46,310 bases of DNA from Tissierella sp. (GTDB taxonomy: Bacteria; Bacillota; Clostridia; Tissierellales; Tissierellaceae). The position numbers and the translations under genes were made by a program. The notes beneath the pieces are model-generated. The model ran no database searches and was not told the origin of the DNA. It saw nothing but the letters and a program-made list of their open reading frames with translations. The DNA is taken from the NCBI RefSeq assembly GCF_029266915.1, contig NZ_JARIEF010000021.1:1-46310 (forward strand), in the 5' to 3' direction. Each line of letters starts with the position of its first letter. Positions within the stretch are counted from its first letter, which is position 1. Below are positions 10,031 to 18,129 of this stretch, piece after piece.

Positions 10031-10073
10031 TAAAAAAATTCCTTCGGATCTAAGAAAACTTCTTAGATCCGAA
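10031..10073 (-). terminator. Terminator of the RDD protein gene
   Basis: A perfect 14-bp stem TTCGGATCTAAGAA / TTCTTAGATCCGAA with a 3-base loop (10043-10073). On the minus strand it is followed by a run of T (A-run at 10031-10038 on the plus strand). Confidence 0.9.
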
Positions 10074-10109
10074 AGAATAATTATTTAACTTGACCAAGTT
10101 ACTATTTTT

Positions 10110-10619
10110 TTACTTTTGTATTTTAACTACTTTTGTAGCAGAAATTTTATCATGTAATGAGATCCTTTCCTTATTGAAAAATATATATACCAATAGGAAG
10201 GGAGTAAAAGATAATGAAAAATATTTTATTACAGTTCTAATTATTATTTGTCGTGAACTTAATGGTTTATCTTTTATAGATATTATTTTAAGTCCCATAA
10301 TTTTCATACCTATATCACCTTTCAATAAGGTAATAATCATAATATCTATAAGAATCATACTCATTAAAGTTGGCAATATTATTTGAATTATTTCAATTGC
10401 GCTCATATATTTATGTCCTAAAACTATTAGGTCTAAAAACACTGCCGGTAGAAATATCAAGTACTTATAAAGCCATAGTATTACTAGTCCTGATTCATCA
10501 GTAGCTAATATGAAATAATTTGGAAAGATCAATTTACTAATAGTCCAAACTAATATTAATGCCGGAATTGCAATTATAATTCTATTTAAAGTATGGGCAA
10601 TCATTCTCCTGCCTATCAT
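10110..10619 (-). CDS. RDD-family membrane protein
   Basis: 169 residues; the ATG has AAGGAGGG in front. Three to four hydrophobic segments (about 12-30, 45-65, 80-105 and 135-150) span the membrane. RDD-type marks are the N-terminal R-R-x-x-A-H-x-x-N-R segment, GMKIMGLKIIS in the middle and the C-terminal ISLHDKISATKVV, matching the family's usual HDKxSGTxVV end. RDD proteins are small integral membrane proteins; some are linked to ion homeostasis, but no function is established here. There is no operon partner. Confidence 0.75.
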   Translation of the reverse strand: MIGRRMIAHTLNRIIIAIPALILVWTISKLIFPNYFILATDESGLVILWLYKYLIFLPAVFLDLIVLGHKYMSAIEIIQIILPTLMSMILIDIMIITLLKGDIGMKIMGLKIISIKDKPLSSRQIIIRTVIKYFSLSFTPFLLVYIFFNKERISLHDKISATKVVKIQK

Positions 10620-10829
10620 TTTATTTCCCTCCTTAGTTAGAATAGGAATAAAATTTTTCTCTATCTTAATTTCTTCGATTTTATACTAAATATTCACCCT
10701 CTAGTGAATCTTGATAGGTACATTAGAACCATTGTTAATTCTTTCATTGTTTTTTCAGGAGTTATTTTATCCATTTTAGAATCCTACTTTAATATAATTT
10801 CTTAAAACACTATTTAACATATTTTAGTT

Positions 10830-11879
10830 CTATATCATCATTTTATTTGAAATTTTGCTAGCATTCCAGCCAAGACTCTTTGCCCATGCACGAGCACTAG
10901 ATACTTCTTCCTTATCTTCTCCTTCATAGATTATGCCTAAGAAATCTGCAAATCCACTTAATCCACCAACATCATCAAGCACAGATATTCCTACTTTATT
11001 AATACAAACTGGCTTATGCTTCTCTAAGACTTCCTCTTCTGCCTCTTCCAATTCATATTCATCAATCATATTTTGTTTTAGCAAATCTTCACAATCCTTG
11101 TACTTGGTTATTTTAATTATCCAATTATCTCCAAAGTCATAATTATAAATAAGTTCTTTGGTTACAGGAAATAATTCTTCTGAATTAATATCTTCGTCTT
11201 GAGCTGCAATAACTTTATTTAGCTCTAATCTTTCTAACAAACTTTCAGTGCCTCCATCTATAATAATGGATGTATTCATCTCTTCAAGGGTCAAATCAAT
11301 TAAGGGTGACTTTTTTATTATCCTTATTTCAGCATTTTTATCTTGCTCTTTTCTCTTCATATACTCACTCAAAGATTCCCGGACTTCTAACATCTTGAAA
11401 TGTTCCAAAAATTCCTGTATATCTTTCCTTGCTATTTCTGGATGCTCCATAGTTCCACCATATATATAAGGACCTATATATTTCTTTTTAAGCCAAACTT
11501 TGAAACTTCCTCTCTCATAATCATCGTCCCAGAAAACATCATCTTCTGCTTCAGATGGAGGTTGAAATATAATCCCTACTAAATCAGCCCAGCCTTTAAC
11601 AGTAGCTCCTGTTAGCTCATTATATATTTGTTCTGGTAAATAAAAACTACGTAAGTGTGAGTTCTGCCAACCAAATAATTTTTGTATTGTATAATGAAGA
11701 TTGTGAAGTGGCATATCTGAAGGTATTAAAATATCCCTAGTTATTGAATCTCCACTAATAGATTCACCATATCTTCTAAGCATCCTCTTCTGATAATCTG
11801 ATAGATGATCATCTTTTAATTCGAAATGAAGACGCACAGGAGTGATTTCATTTTTTATTGAAGCTATATTATTTTTCAT
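10830..11879 (-). CDS. Plasmid pRiA4b ORF-3-like protein
   Basis: 349 residues; the ATG is preceded by AGGAGT. The segments VRLHFELKD, LHNLHYTIQKLFGWQNSHLR, YNYDFGDNWIIKI and the C-terminal ARAWAKSLGW fit the pRiA4b ORF-3-like family (PF07929), first met as an IS1096/plasmid passenger gene. The molecular function is unknown. It starts 23 bases after the stop of the RhuM-like gene and is probably transcribed with it. Association with mobile or accessory DNA is typical of the family. Confidence 0.8.
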   Translation of the reverse strand: MKNNIASIKNEITPVRLHFELKDDHLSDYQKRMLRRYGESISGDSITRDILIPSDMPLHNLHYTIQKLFGWQNSHLRSFYLPEQIYNELTGATVKGWADLVGIIFQPPSEAEDDVFWDDDYERGSFKVWLKKKYIGPYIYGGTMEHPEIARKDIQEFLEHFKMLEVRESLSEYMKRKEQDKNAEIRIIKKSPLIDLTLEEMNTSIIIDGGTESLLERLELNKVIAAQDEDINSEELFPVTKELIYNYDFGDNWIIKITKYKDCEDLLKQNMIDEYELEEAEEEVLEKHKPVCINKVGISVLDDVGGLSGFADFLGIIYEGEDKEEVSSARAWAKSLGWNASKISNKMMI

Positions 11880-11902
11880 CTTCTACTCCTTTCTATTGTC
11901 AG

Positions 11903-12724
11903 TTAATTATCCCACTCCTTCATTGTCATAGGTGTTTTCCCTCTAGCCATATCGTCTGCATGATCAAGAAACATAGTAACTATAGGGTTTAAATCTATTA
12001 TCTCTTCCTCATATAAATAATTCTTAGAAGTATTTATATCTCCTTTACTGACTATTGCTCCTTTGAAAGAGGTTAAACCCATATTATCTTTATAGTTATC
12101 TACCCTTCTTGAAATTAATTCTGTTGCAGTTTGTCCTGTAACTGCATATAGGAATTTATTTTGGACTGTTGCAAAAAAATTCTTTGTACCTTCCATAGCA
12201 GAATTGTAATATACAGACAAACTATAGATATCCTTAATTTTCCGATAAAATCTTTTTTCCAATGCCCTAATATCACCTATTCTTTCTAATAATTCATCAA
12301 AGTAGTCATCACCAATTTTTTTAGGATTTTTTAACCTTTCATCATTCATTACGAATCCTTTTTGCATATACTCTTTAAGAACTTTGCTTGTCCATTTACG
12401 AAACTGAGCTCCAACATTAGAGCGAACCCTATAACCTATAGCTAAGATCATATCAAGATTATAGAATTTTGTACTTTTGGCAACCTCACGACCATCATCA
12501 TTTTGAACTAGTAAGTAATTCTTACTAGTTGAATCTTCTTCTAGTTCTCCCTCTTCATATATCTTTTTTATATGCATAGTAATATTTTGAGGTGATGTAC
12601 CATAAAATTGTGCTATGTTAATACTACTAAGCCATATAGTCTCTTCTTCCATATAGACATCAATTTTAGTTTCTCCCTTTTCGGTTTGATAAATAAGAAT
12701 TTCTCCTTTTTGATTTATACCCAA
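11903..12724 (-). CDS. RhuM-family protein, C-terminally short
   Basis: 273 residues; TTG start with GGAGGA upstream. The N-terminal region (YQTEKGETKIDVYMEEETIWLS, then IAQFYGTSPQNITMHIKKI) is the RhuM DNA-binding-like domain. YNLDMILAIGYRVRSNVGAQFR is the family's most conserved block. The protein ends at PMTMKEWDN. Family members that I recall run on for roughly 50-70 more residues after this motif, so the 3' end appears lost, with the stop 23 bases before the next gene. RhuM was named from a Salmonella pathogenicity island; its function is unknown, and it often lies in islands or near toxin/restriction genes. It may be a decaying copy. Confidence 0.8.
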   Translation of the reverse strand: MGINQKGEILIYQTEKGETKIDVYMEEETIWLSSINIAQFYGTSPQNITMHIKKIYEEGELEEDSTSKNYLLVQNDDGREVAKSTKFYNLDMILAIGYRVRSNVGAQFRKWTSKVLKEYMQKGFVMNDERLKNPKKIGDDYFDELLERIGDIRALEKRFYRKIKDIYSLSVYYNSAMEGTKNFFATVQNKFLYAVTGQTATELISRRVDNYKDNMGLTSFKGAIVSKGDINTSKNYLYEEEIIDLNPIVTMFLDHADDMARGKTPMTMKEWDN

Positions 12725-12770
12725 TTATATCCTCCTTTCAACTTTTCCAATTCAACTATATTCATGAAAA

Positions 12771-12876
12771 GTGAACTACCCTCCACTTAGAGAAGTAGGG
12801 GCTTCCTAGTCAATAGCACCAACGTGCCAAGTTTACCTAGGCTAATAAGGTTGTACAAACCTCTCTAATCAATATA
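12771..12876 (-). mobile_element. Orphan IS200/IS605-type right end (omega-RNA-like) without tnpB
   Basis: On the minus strand the segment reads TTATTAGCCTAGGTAAAC, then TTGGCACGTTGGTGCTATTG, then GAAGCCCCTACTTC-TCTAAGTGGAGGGTAGTTCAC-type sequence. This order is familiar from the right ends of clostridial IS605/IS607-like elements, where it forms the scaffold of the TnpB guide RNA. No transposase or TnpB frame adjoins it, so it is a remnant or a solitary RNA scaffold. The putative end falls at 12771, about 40 bases upstream of the RhuM ribosome binding site. The family call rests on recall of motif order, not on alignment. Confidence 0.6.
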
Positions 12877-13111
12877 TCTTTTATTATATTGCTAGTTTAT
12901 ATCACAAATTTGTATAGCTTCTTCTCTTGTCATCTGTTGAGATTTTAGCACTTAATATTCCCCCAATATTCTTTTCTTAGTTGCGCACTTTAATACAAAT
13001 GTTTATCTACAATAAATAATTCACCTACCATAATATCAATCAAATTTAATCATTTACTTTTGAAATATCTCTAATTATACAATATCATCTGTCAAATGCC
13101 CTATTTTAAAA
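12877..13111. other. AT-rich gene-free stretch
   Basis: About 235 bp of very AT-rich DNA between the IS remnant and the terminator below rlmD. A short minus-strand tail reading LKSQQMTREEAIQICDIN-stop is open near 12890-12950, but it has no credible start and cannot be assigned. Nothing else is recognised. Confidence 0.4.
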
Positions 13112-13147
13112 GGTCAAAAAACGGCGTTTTTCCACCGATTTTTGACC
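13112..13147 (-). terminator. Terminator-like stem for the rlmD transcript
   Basis: Imperfect 13-bp inverted repeat GGTCAAAAAACGG / CCGATTTTTGACC. On the minus strand it is followed by TTTTAAAAT, so it could end the rlmD transcript about 170 bases after the stop codon. Confidence 0.65.
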
Positions 13148-13315
13148 CTTTCTTGGTCCTTCAACCACTATATGTTGTTGTTAATAGGTCTTATTTGTCC
13201 TCCAAACCACAATACGTCATCAGAATTGCTGTCTCAGCAGTCGCTTTCTTGCCAGTCTACCTATGGTCTCTTGGGAAAGCTTTGCACAGGACATACATCT
13301 AATTCTTCAGTCGTT
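13148..13315 (-). other. GC-enriched, foldable stretch in the rlmD 3' region
   Basis: Between the rlmD stop and the terminator-like stem is a ~165-bp stretch with about 45% G+C (counted over 13191-13300), in sharp contrast to its AT-rich surroundings. On the minus strand GCTTTC and GAAAGC pair around an inner ACC-ATA-GGT hairpin, followed by GCTG-AGA-CAGC. Every frame is closed by stops. It could be a 3'-UTR-derived RNA or a mobile-element relic; no known RNA family is recognised. Confidence 0.4.
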
Positions 13316-14677
13316 TCACTCCTTCACAAGCAGTGTTACGACTTCAACGTGCGGAGTTCTTGGAAACATATCCATTATTTTCAGCTTTTTAAGCGTGTAT
13401 CCTCTTTCCTTGAATACTTTTAAATCTCTTACCAGTGTTACAGGATTGCAAGAAACATAGACAAATCTATCCGGATTAAAATCTATTATTTTATCTATTG
13501 CCTTAGGATGAATCCCGTCTCTTGGAGGATCTATTATTATCAAATCGGGTTTTTTGTCTATCTTGTCAATTGCTTTAAGAACATCCTCTGCAATAAATTC
13601 TATATTCTCTAGATTATTCAACTTCATATTTTCCCTTGCCTTAACTACAGCTTCTTCTACTATCTCTATTCCTATAACTTCTTTTGCTATGGGAGAGATT
13701 ATCTGTGCTATTGTTCCGGTTCCTGAGTAAAGGTCAAAAACTATATCCTTCTTTTCATCTCCTACAAATTCTCTTACTATAGAATAGAGTTTCTCCGCTC
13801 CCCAAGTATTGGTTTGGAAAAATGAAAATGGTGATATGTTAAATTTAAGTCCTAATATCTCTTCTATTATATAGTCTCTACCATATAGCAGGTCAAGCTT
13901 GTCTGCACTTACAGTATCCCCAAGCCCGTCATTTATAGTATGGAGAATTCCACTTATATCTCCTTGTAAATCCTTTATAGCTAATAACTCCCTTACAAAC
14001 TCTTCACTCTTTAAAGTGTCCTGGCTGCTTGTTACCAGGTTAACTAAGATTTCCCCGGTTGTTAGAGCCTTTCTTACCACACAGTGCCTTAAAAACCCTT
14101 TATGAGCTCTCTTGTTATAAAAAGAACTCTCTATCTTTCTAAAATATTTCATTACGGTTTTTCTAACCTTAGTAAAATCTTCATCTACAAGGTCACATCC
14201 ATCAGTATCTACTATCTCATAAAATCTCCCTTTTTTATGAAGCCCTAGAACTATGGGACCGCCCTTAAATTCATCCCCAAATGTATATTCCATCTTATTT
14301 CTATAGGCAAACTCTCGAGGACTCCTTTCTATTCCCAAAAATTCAAATCCTTCTATCTCATGTTTTTTAAATAAATTTAAGATTTGTTCTTCTTTAAGTT
14401 CCAACTCATCTTCATAAAGAAGTGTTCCATATGGACAAGGTCCCAAATCATGCTCTCCATATTTTCCAAGATTTTTCTCAAGAGAAGAGTTCGTTACTAC
14501 TTCCATAAGTTTTCCCTCTATATATCCTTCTTTTTTCTTTTTTAGCCTCACATTAACAACTTGTCCTTTTATACCACCTTTAAATATTACCTTTTGATCA
14601 TTATACTCTCCTACTGATTTATTAGGAAATATACTCTCATTTATTTTAATCTCAACTATTTTAGCTTTTTTAGCCAT
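13316..14677 (-). CDS. rlmD: 23S rRNA (uracil-5-)-methyltransferase, RlmD/RumA family
   Basis: 453 residues; the ATG is preceded by AGGAGTG. An N-terminal TRAM-like domain (about 1-60; VFKGGIKGQVVNVRLKKK) is followed by the middle domain and a Rossmann SAM-binding domain: FDLYSGTGTIAQ (SAM loop), IIDPPRDGIHPKA and YVSCNPVTLVRDL with the nucleophilic Cys. It methylates a uridine of 23S rRNA to 5-methyluridine. The Fe-S cluster segment usually written CxxCGGCxxQ is reduced to GPCPYGTLLYEDEL, so most cluster cysteines are missing. The exact target uridine (U1939 or U747 type) cannot be told from sequence alone. It is transcribed alone, divergent from the wall hydrolase gene. Confidence 0.88.
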   Translation of the reverse strand: MAKKAKIVEIKINESIFPNKSVGEYNDQKVIFKGGIKGQVVNVRLKKKKEGYIEGKLMEVVTNSSLEKNLGKYGEHDLGPCPYGTLLYEDELELKEEQILNLFKKHEIEGFEFLGIERSPREFAYRNKMEYTFGDEFKGGPIVLGLHKKGRFYEIVDTDGCDLVDEDFTKVRKTVMKYFRKIESSFYNKRAHKGFLRHCVVRKALTTGEILVNLVTSSQDTLKSEEFVRELLAIKDLQGDISGILHTINDGLGDTVSADKLDLLYGRDYIIEEILGLKFNISPFSFFQTNTWGAEKLYSIVREFVGDEKKDIVFDLYSGTGTIAQIISPIAKEVIGIEIVEEAVVKARENMKLNNLENIEFIAEDVLKAIDKIDKKPDLIIIDPPRDGIHPKAIDKIIDFNPDRFVYVSCNPVTLVRDLKVFKERGYTLKKLKIMDMFPRTPHVEVVTLLVKE

Positions 14678-14797
14678 TTTATCTTCACTCCTATTCAGAA
14701 TTATTATATCATTGTATGGCTTTAAAATTAAACTTTTTTTAATATACTAACTATATTATCTTTTAAGCGTGAATTAAGGCATAAAAAAATGCAAATT

Positions 14798-14814
14798 ATT
14801 ACAAATAATTTACA
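14798..14814 (-). promoter_or_regulatory. WalR (YycF)-type box 1
   Basis: The minus strand reads TGTAAA-N5-TGTAAT, an exact match to the WalR consensus TGTWAH-N5-TGTWAH. It lies 236 bp upstream of the wall hydrolase start and 121 bp upstream of rlmD. Confidence 0.6.
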
Positions 14815-14923
14815 TTATTATAATAATTACCCACTTTTTGTAAATTTATTCATTTTTTTAATCAGACCATAACCCTTGCTATGACAAGCATAAGGCAATA
14901 CCATAAAAAGAATTTTGCAAATA

Positions 14924-14940
14924 ATTACAAATAAGTTACA
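14924..14940 (-). promoter_or_regulatory. WalR (YycF)-type box 2
   Basis: The minus strand reads TGTAAC-N5-TGTAAT with the same 5-base spacer as box 1. The two boxes are 126 bp apart (about 12 helical turns) and sit in near-identical 24-base contexts. Box 2 ends 31 bases before the likely -10, a usual place for activation. Confidence 0.65.
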
Positions 14941-14970
14941 AAAACCCTTTCTTTTTTAACCGCTTTGTAT

Positions 14971-14976
14971 TATACT
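14971..14976 (+). promoter_or_regulatory. Likely -10 of the wall hydrolase promoter
   Basis: TATACT is the best -10 upstream of the NlpC/P60 gene. No good -35 stands 17 bases before it, consistent with an activator-dependent promoter under the adjacent WalR-like box. Confidence 0.5.
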
Positions 14977-15033
14977 ATAGAAAGAAGATACAGAAAGAGA
15001 GAAAACACTTATAGCTTCAAAGGAGGAGTTAAT

Positions 15034-16035
15034 TTGCTAATCAAAAAGAAAACTATTAAAAATACTATAGTAGCATGTACACTGGCAGGAATAATAACTT
15101 TAGGGGGTACAGCTTCACAAGCAGCACTCGGAGACAGAGCTTTATACCAAGGAGTTAACCATCCAGATGTAAAAGAATTACAGCAAGAACTAAGAAAAGG
15201 AAAATTTTTCAATCATAAAAATAATACTACATATTTTGGAAATATAACAAAGCAAGCTGTTAAAAGATTCCAAAAAGCTAACGGACTTAAAGCAGACGGA
15301 TCTTTTGGTCCAGCTTCTGCTAGAGTTCTAAAAGGAAAAACAAATACTCAAGCTAAACCACCAGTTTCAAATAATTCTTCTGTATTGTCTTACAGCAGAG
15401 CTTTAAGACGTGGGGCAAAAGGAAATGATGTAAGAGATCTTCAATTAGCACTTAAAAAATTAGGTCACTATAATGGATCAGTAGATGCATCATTCGGACC
15501 TGGCACTTCAGACGCTGTAAAGAGTTTCCAAAGAGCTCAAGGTTTACCAGTAAATGGTAACATAGCATCATCCACAGTTAGAATTATCAATGAAGTTCTT
15601 ACAGGTAAAATAGCAGCTGGAAAACCAACTCCTGCAACACCTAACAGAAATGATTCTGGTAAGAGTACTACAATAAACATAATCAATACTGCTAAGAAGT
15701 TTATAGGCGGGAGATATGTATATGGCGGATCAAGTCCATCAGGATTTGACTGTTCAGGATTTACTCAGTATGTATATAGTCAAATGGGAATAAACATTCC
15801 TCGTGCTACAGGATCTCAAGCAAGTGCTGGAACAAGAGTATCTAAATCAGACCTTGAGCCAGGAGATTTACTAATATTCAGCAACACATACAAAGCAGGC
15901 CCAAGCCATGCTGGAGTATATTTAGGAAACGGACAATTTATTCACGCAGCTAACCCTAGTAAGGGTATAAGACTTGACAGTATAAACTCAGGATACTACA
16001 ATGGCAAGTTCTCTTATGGAAGAAGAGTTTACTAA
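15034..16035 (+). CDS. Secreted NlpC/P60 peptidoglycan endopeptidase with two PG-binding domains
   Basis: 333 residues. The TTG at 15034 is chosen because AAAGGAGGAG ends 5 bases before it; an ATG at 14965 lies upstream of this site. A signal peptide ends near TASQA-ALGD (residue 30). PG_binding_1 domain A spans ~35-100 (VKELQQELRKG, FGNITKQAVKRFQ) and domain B ~125-190 (VRDLQLALKKLG, FGPGTSDAVKSFQ). NlpC/P60 spans ~215-333 with FDCSGF (Cys240), PSHAGVY (His292) and FIHA (His304) as the catalytic triad, and GDLL before them. It cleaves stem peptides (D-Glu-diamino acid bond) during wall growth or autolysis. Two WalR-like boxes upstream suggest control by the essential WalRK system. Confidence 0.93.
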   Translation: MLIKKKTIKNTIVACTLAGIITLGGTASQAALGDRALYQGVNHPDVKELQQELRKGKFFNHKNNTTYFGNITKQAVKRFQKANGLKADGSFGPASARVLKGKTNTQAKPPVSNNSSVLSYSRALRRGAKGNDVRDLQLALKKLGHYNGSVDASFGPGTSDAVKSFQRAQGLPVNGNIASSTVRIINEVLTGKIAAGKPTPATPNRNDSGKSTTINIINTAKKFIGGRYVYGGSSPSGFDCSGFTQYVYSQMGINIPRATGSQASAGTRVSKSDLEPGDLLIFSNTYKAGPSHAGVYLGNGQFIHAANPSKGIRLDSINSGYYNGKFSYGRRVY

Positions 16036-16051
16036 AATTTAAAAAATATAT

Positions 16052-16085
16052 AAAACCAAACAGATTAAATTCTGTTTGGTTTTTC
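16052..16085 (+). terminator. Terminator of the wall hydrolase gene
   Basis: AAAACCAAACAGA / TCTGTTTGGTTTT, a 13-bp stem with a 6-base loop, followed by TTCTTTT. Confidence 0.92.
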
Positions 16086-16116
16086 TTTTGTAAAATTTCA
16101 AACTCTTATATAATAA

Positions 16117-16162
16117 AAATGATATAGGAATAGTAGTAAACTCTACTATTCCTATATCATTT
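16117..16162 (-). terminator. Terminator of the ABC exporter operon
   Basis: A perfect 20-bp stem (16117-16136 with 16143-16162) with a 6-base loop. The minus-strand continuation is T-rich (TTTTATTATA). It lies 72 bases after the stop of the last exporter gene. Confidence 0.85.
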
Positions 16163-16233
16163 ATAGTGTACTTAACTTAAAATCCTTAGCTTTTCATGTT
16201 TTTGGTTAATTTATACTTATACAACCTATATTA

Positions 16234-18129
16234 TTATGAGGCTTTACCTTCCTCAAATTGACTATTATAGAGATCTGCGTAGAACTCACCTTTTTCCATA
16301 AGATAGTCATGACTTCCTTGTTCAACTATATCTCCGTCAACCATAACAAATATTATATCTGCGTTTCTTATAGTCGAGAGTCTATGGGCTATTATAAAAC
16401 TAGTTCTATCGCTCATCAAGTTTTCCATAGCCTTTTGTATCAAGACTTCGGTTCTTGTATCTACTGAAGATGTAGCTTCATCTAGAATCAATATCCTTGG
16501 ATCACTTAATATCGCTCTTGCTATTGTAAGAAGTTGTTTTTGTCCTTGAGAGACGTTATTTCCTTCTTCATTTATTAGCATATTATATCCATCTGGAAGG
16601 GTGTGAATAAATCTGTCCGCATGAGCTGCCTTTGCTGCCTCTTTAACTTCTTGATCTGTAGCGTCCAGCCTGCCATACCTTATATTATCCATTATAGTTC
16701 CGTTAAACAACCAAGTATCTTGCAAAACCATACCAAAGTTTTCTCTTAATCCTTCTCTTGAAAACTCTTTTATATCGTGTCCGTCTATTGAAATACTGCC
16801 TCCATTAAGTTCATAAAACCTCATAAGCAATTTTACTATTGTAGTTTTACCCGCTCCTGTAGGCCCTACTATTGCTATCTTTTGTCCTGGTTTTACATGG
16901 GCTGTAAAATCATTTACTATAATCTTATCTTTATCATAACCAAATCTTACATGATCAAAATCTACTCTACCTTCAACTTCTTCAAGCTTTAAGGGGCTTG
17001 TTGATTCAACTACTTGTTCATCTTCTTCTAGAAAATCAAAGACTCTCTCTGAAGCTGCAACTGTTGTCTGCAGAACGTTTGATATTTGGGAAACTTGTCT
17101 TATTGGCTGCATAAAGTTTCTTATATACTGTATAAATGCAGTTATATCTCCAACTTTTATAGTTCCTTGTATAACAAACCATCCTCCTAGAATAGAAACT
17201 GCAACATAACCCAGGTTTCCTATAAATGTCATTATAGGCATCATAAGTCCTGAGAGAAACTGTGATTTCCAAGCTGAGTTATAAAGTTCTCCGTTGATAT
17301 TTCTAAAGACACCAACTGATTCTTCTTCAGCATTAAAAGCTTTCATAATCTCATGACCAGAGTATACTTCTTCTATATGACCGTTTACCTCACCGAGAGA
17401 TTCTTGTTGTTGCTTAAAATACTTCTGAGATTTCTTAACTACTCCAACTACAAATAAAAGAGAAACTGGAAGTATCAGCAGTGCTATTAAAGTCATCTGC
17501 CATGATATTGAAAACATCATTATAAGAACACCTATCAATGTAGTAAATGAAGTTATAATCTGGCTTAAACTTTGGTTTAAACTCTCACTTATTCTATCGA
17601 CATCATTGGTAACTCTTGATAAAACGTCTCCGTGAGATACCTTATCAAAATAACTTAAGGGAAGTTTGTTAATTTTTTTAGCTATAGCATCTCTTAAGTT
17701 ATAAGATACCTTTTGAGCCACTCCTGTTACTATAAAACCTTGTATAAAGGCAAATATAGCTGACGCCGCATATAGGGCTAAAAGAGTCAGAATTATTTTC
17801 TTTATAGCATCAAAATCTATTCCTCCCCCTGCAACTCCGCTTACCTTTTCTATCAAGCCTTCAAAGATAATATTAACTGCCCCTGCCAAAACCTTAGGAC
17901 CGATGATTGAAAAGACTGTACTCGCTATAGCAAATATAAAAACAAAGAGAAATTTAACTCTAAAAGGTTTTAGATAAGCTAAAAGCTTCCTAATTGTACC
18001 TCTAAAATCTTCCGCCTTTTCAGGAGGAGGACCAATATTCCCTCTGCCTCCAGGCCCTCTTACTGGTGCATCTTGGTTAACTGTTTTTTCGTTATTTATA
18101 TTTTCATCTTTTAATTTATCGTCTTTCAT
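16234..18129 (-). CDS. ABC exporter half-transporter, catalytically competent subunit
   Basis: 631 residues; ABCB/MsbA type. The N-terminal ~45 residues are charged, six membrane helices span ~50-350, and the nucleotide-binding domain spans ~385-631. Walker A is GPTGAGKTT, the Q-loop is VLQDTWLF, Walker B is ILILDEATSSVD with the catalytic Glu, and the H-loop is IAHRLST. Its signature reads VSQGQ instead of VSGGQ, as in one half of asymmetric heterodimers such as LmrCD or BmrCD. It overlaps the upstream partner gene by 4 bases (ATGA). Together with the MarR gene it forms an inducible drug or lipid exporter; the substrate cannot be read from sequence. Confidence 0.92.
   Translation of the reverse strand: MKDDKLKDENINNEKTVNQDAPVRGPGGRGNIGPPPEKAEDFRGTIRKLLAYLKPFRVKFLFVFIFAIASTVFSIIGPKVLAGAVNIIFEGLIEKVSGVAGGGIDFDAIKKIILTLLALYAASAIFAFIQGFIVTGVAQKVSYNLRDAIAKKINKLPLSYFDKVSHGDVLSRVTNDVDRISESLNQSLSQIITSFTTLIGVLIMMFSISWQMTLIALLILPVSLLFVVGVVKKSQKYFKQQQESLGEVNGHIEEVYSGHEIMKAFNAEEESVGVFRNINGELYNSAWKSQFLSGLMMPIMTFIGNLGYVAVSILGGWFVIQGTIKVGDITAFIQYIRNFMQPIRQVSQISNVLQTTVAASERVFDFLEEDEQVVESTSPLKLEEVEGRVDFDHVRFGYDKDKIIVNDFTAHVKPGQKIAIVGPTGAGKTTIVKLLMRFYELNGGSISIDGHDIKEFSREGLRENFGMVLQDTWLFNGTIMDNIRYGRLDATDQEVKEAAKAAHADRFIHTLPDGYNMLINEEGNNVSQGQKQLLTIARAILSDPRILILDEATSSVDTRTEVLIQKAMENLMSDRTSFIIAHRLSTIRNADIIFVMVDGDIVEQGSHDYLMEKGEFYADLYNSQFEEGKAS

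Noticed and set aside
13148-13316. Integration site of an ICE at the 3' end of rlmD/rumA
   Set aside because: rumA is a known target of some elements, but no duplicated rlmD 3' end, integrase or att repeat is visible here.
13096-13460. Short plus-strand frames below rlmD
   Set aside because: No ribosome binding site; they overlap the rlmD 3' end and the GC-enriched stretch, and no protein family is recognisable.
14965-15033. ATG start 23 codons before the wall hydrolase start
   Set aside because: It lies within the predicted promoter -10 and would bury the signal peptide; the strong AAAGGAGGAG site points to the TTG at 15034.
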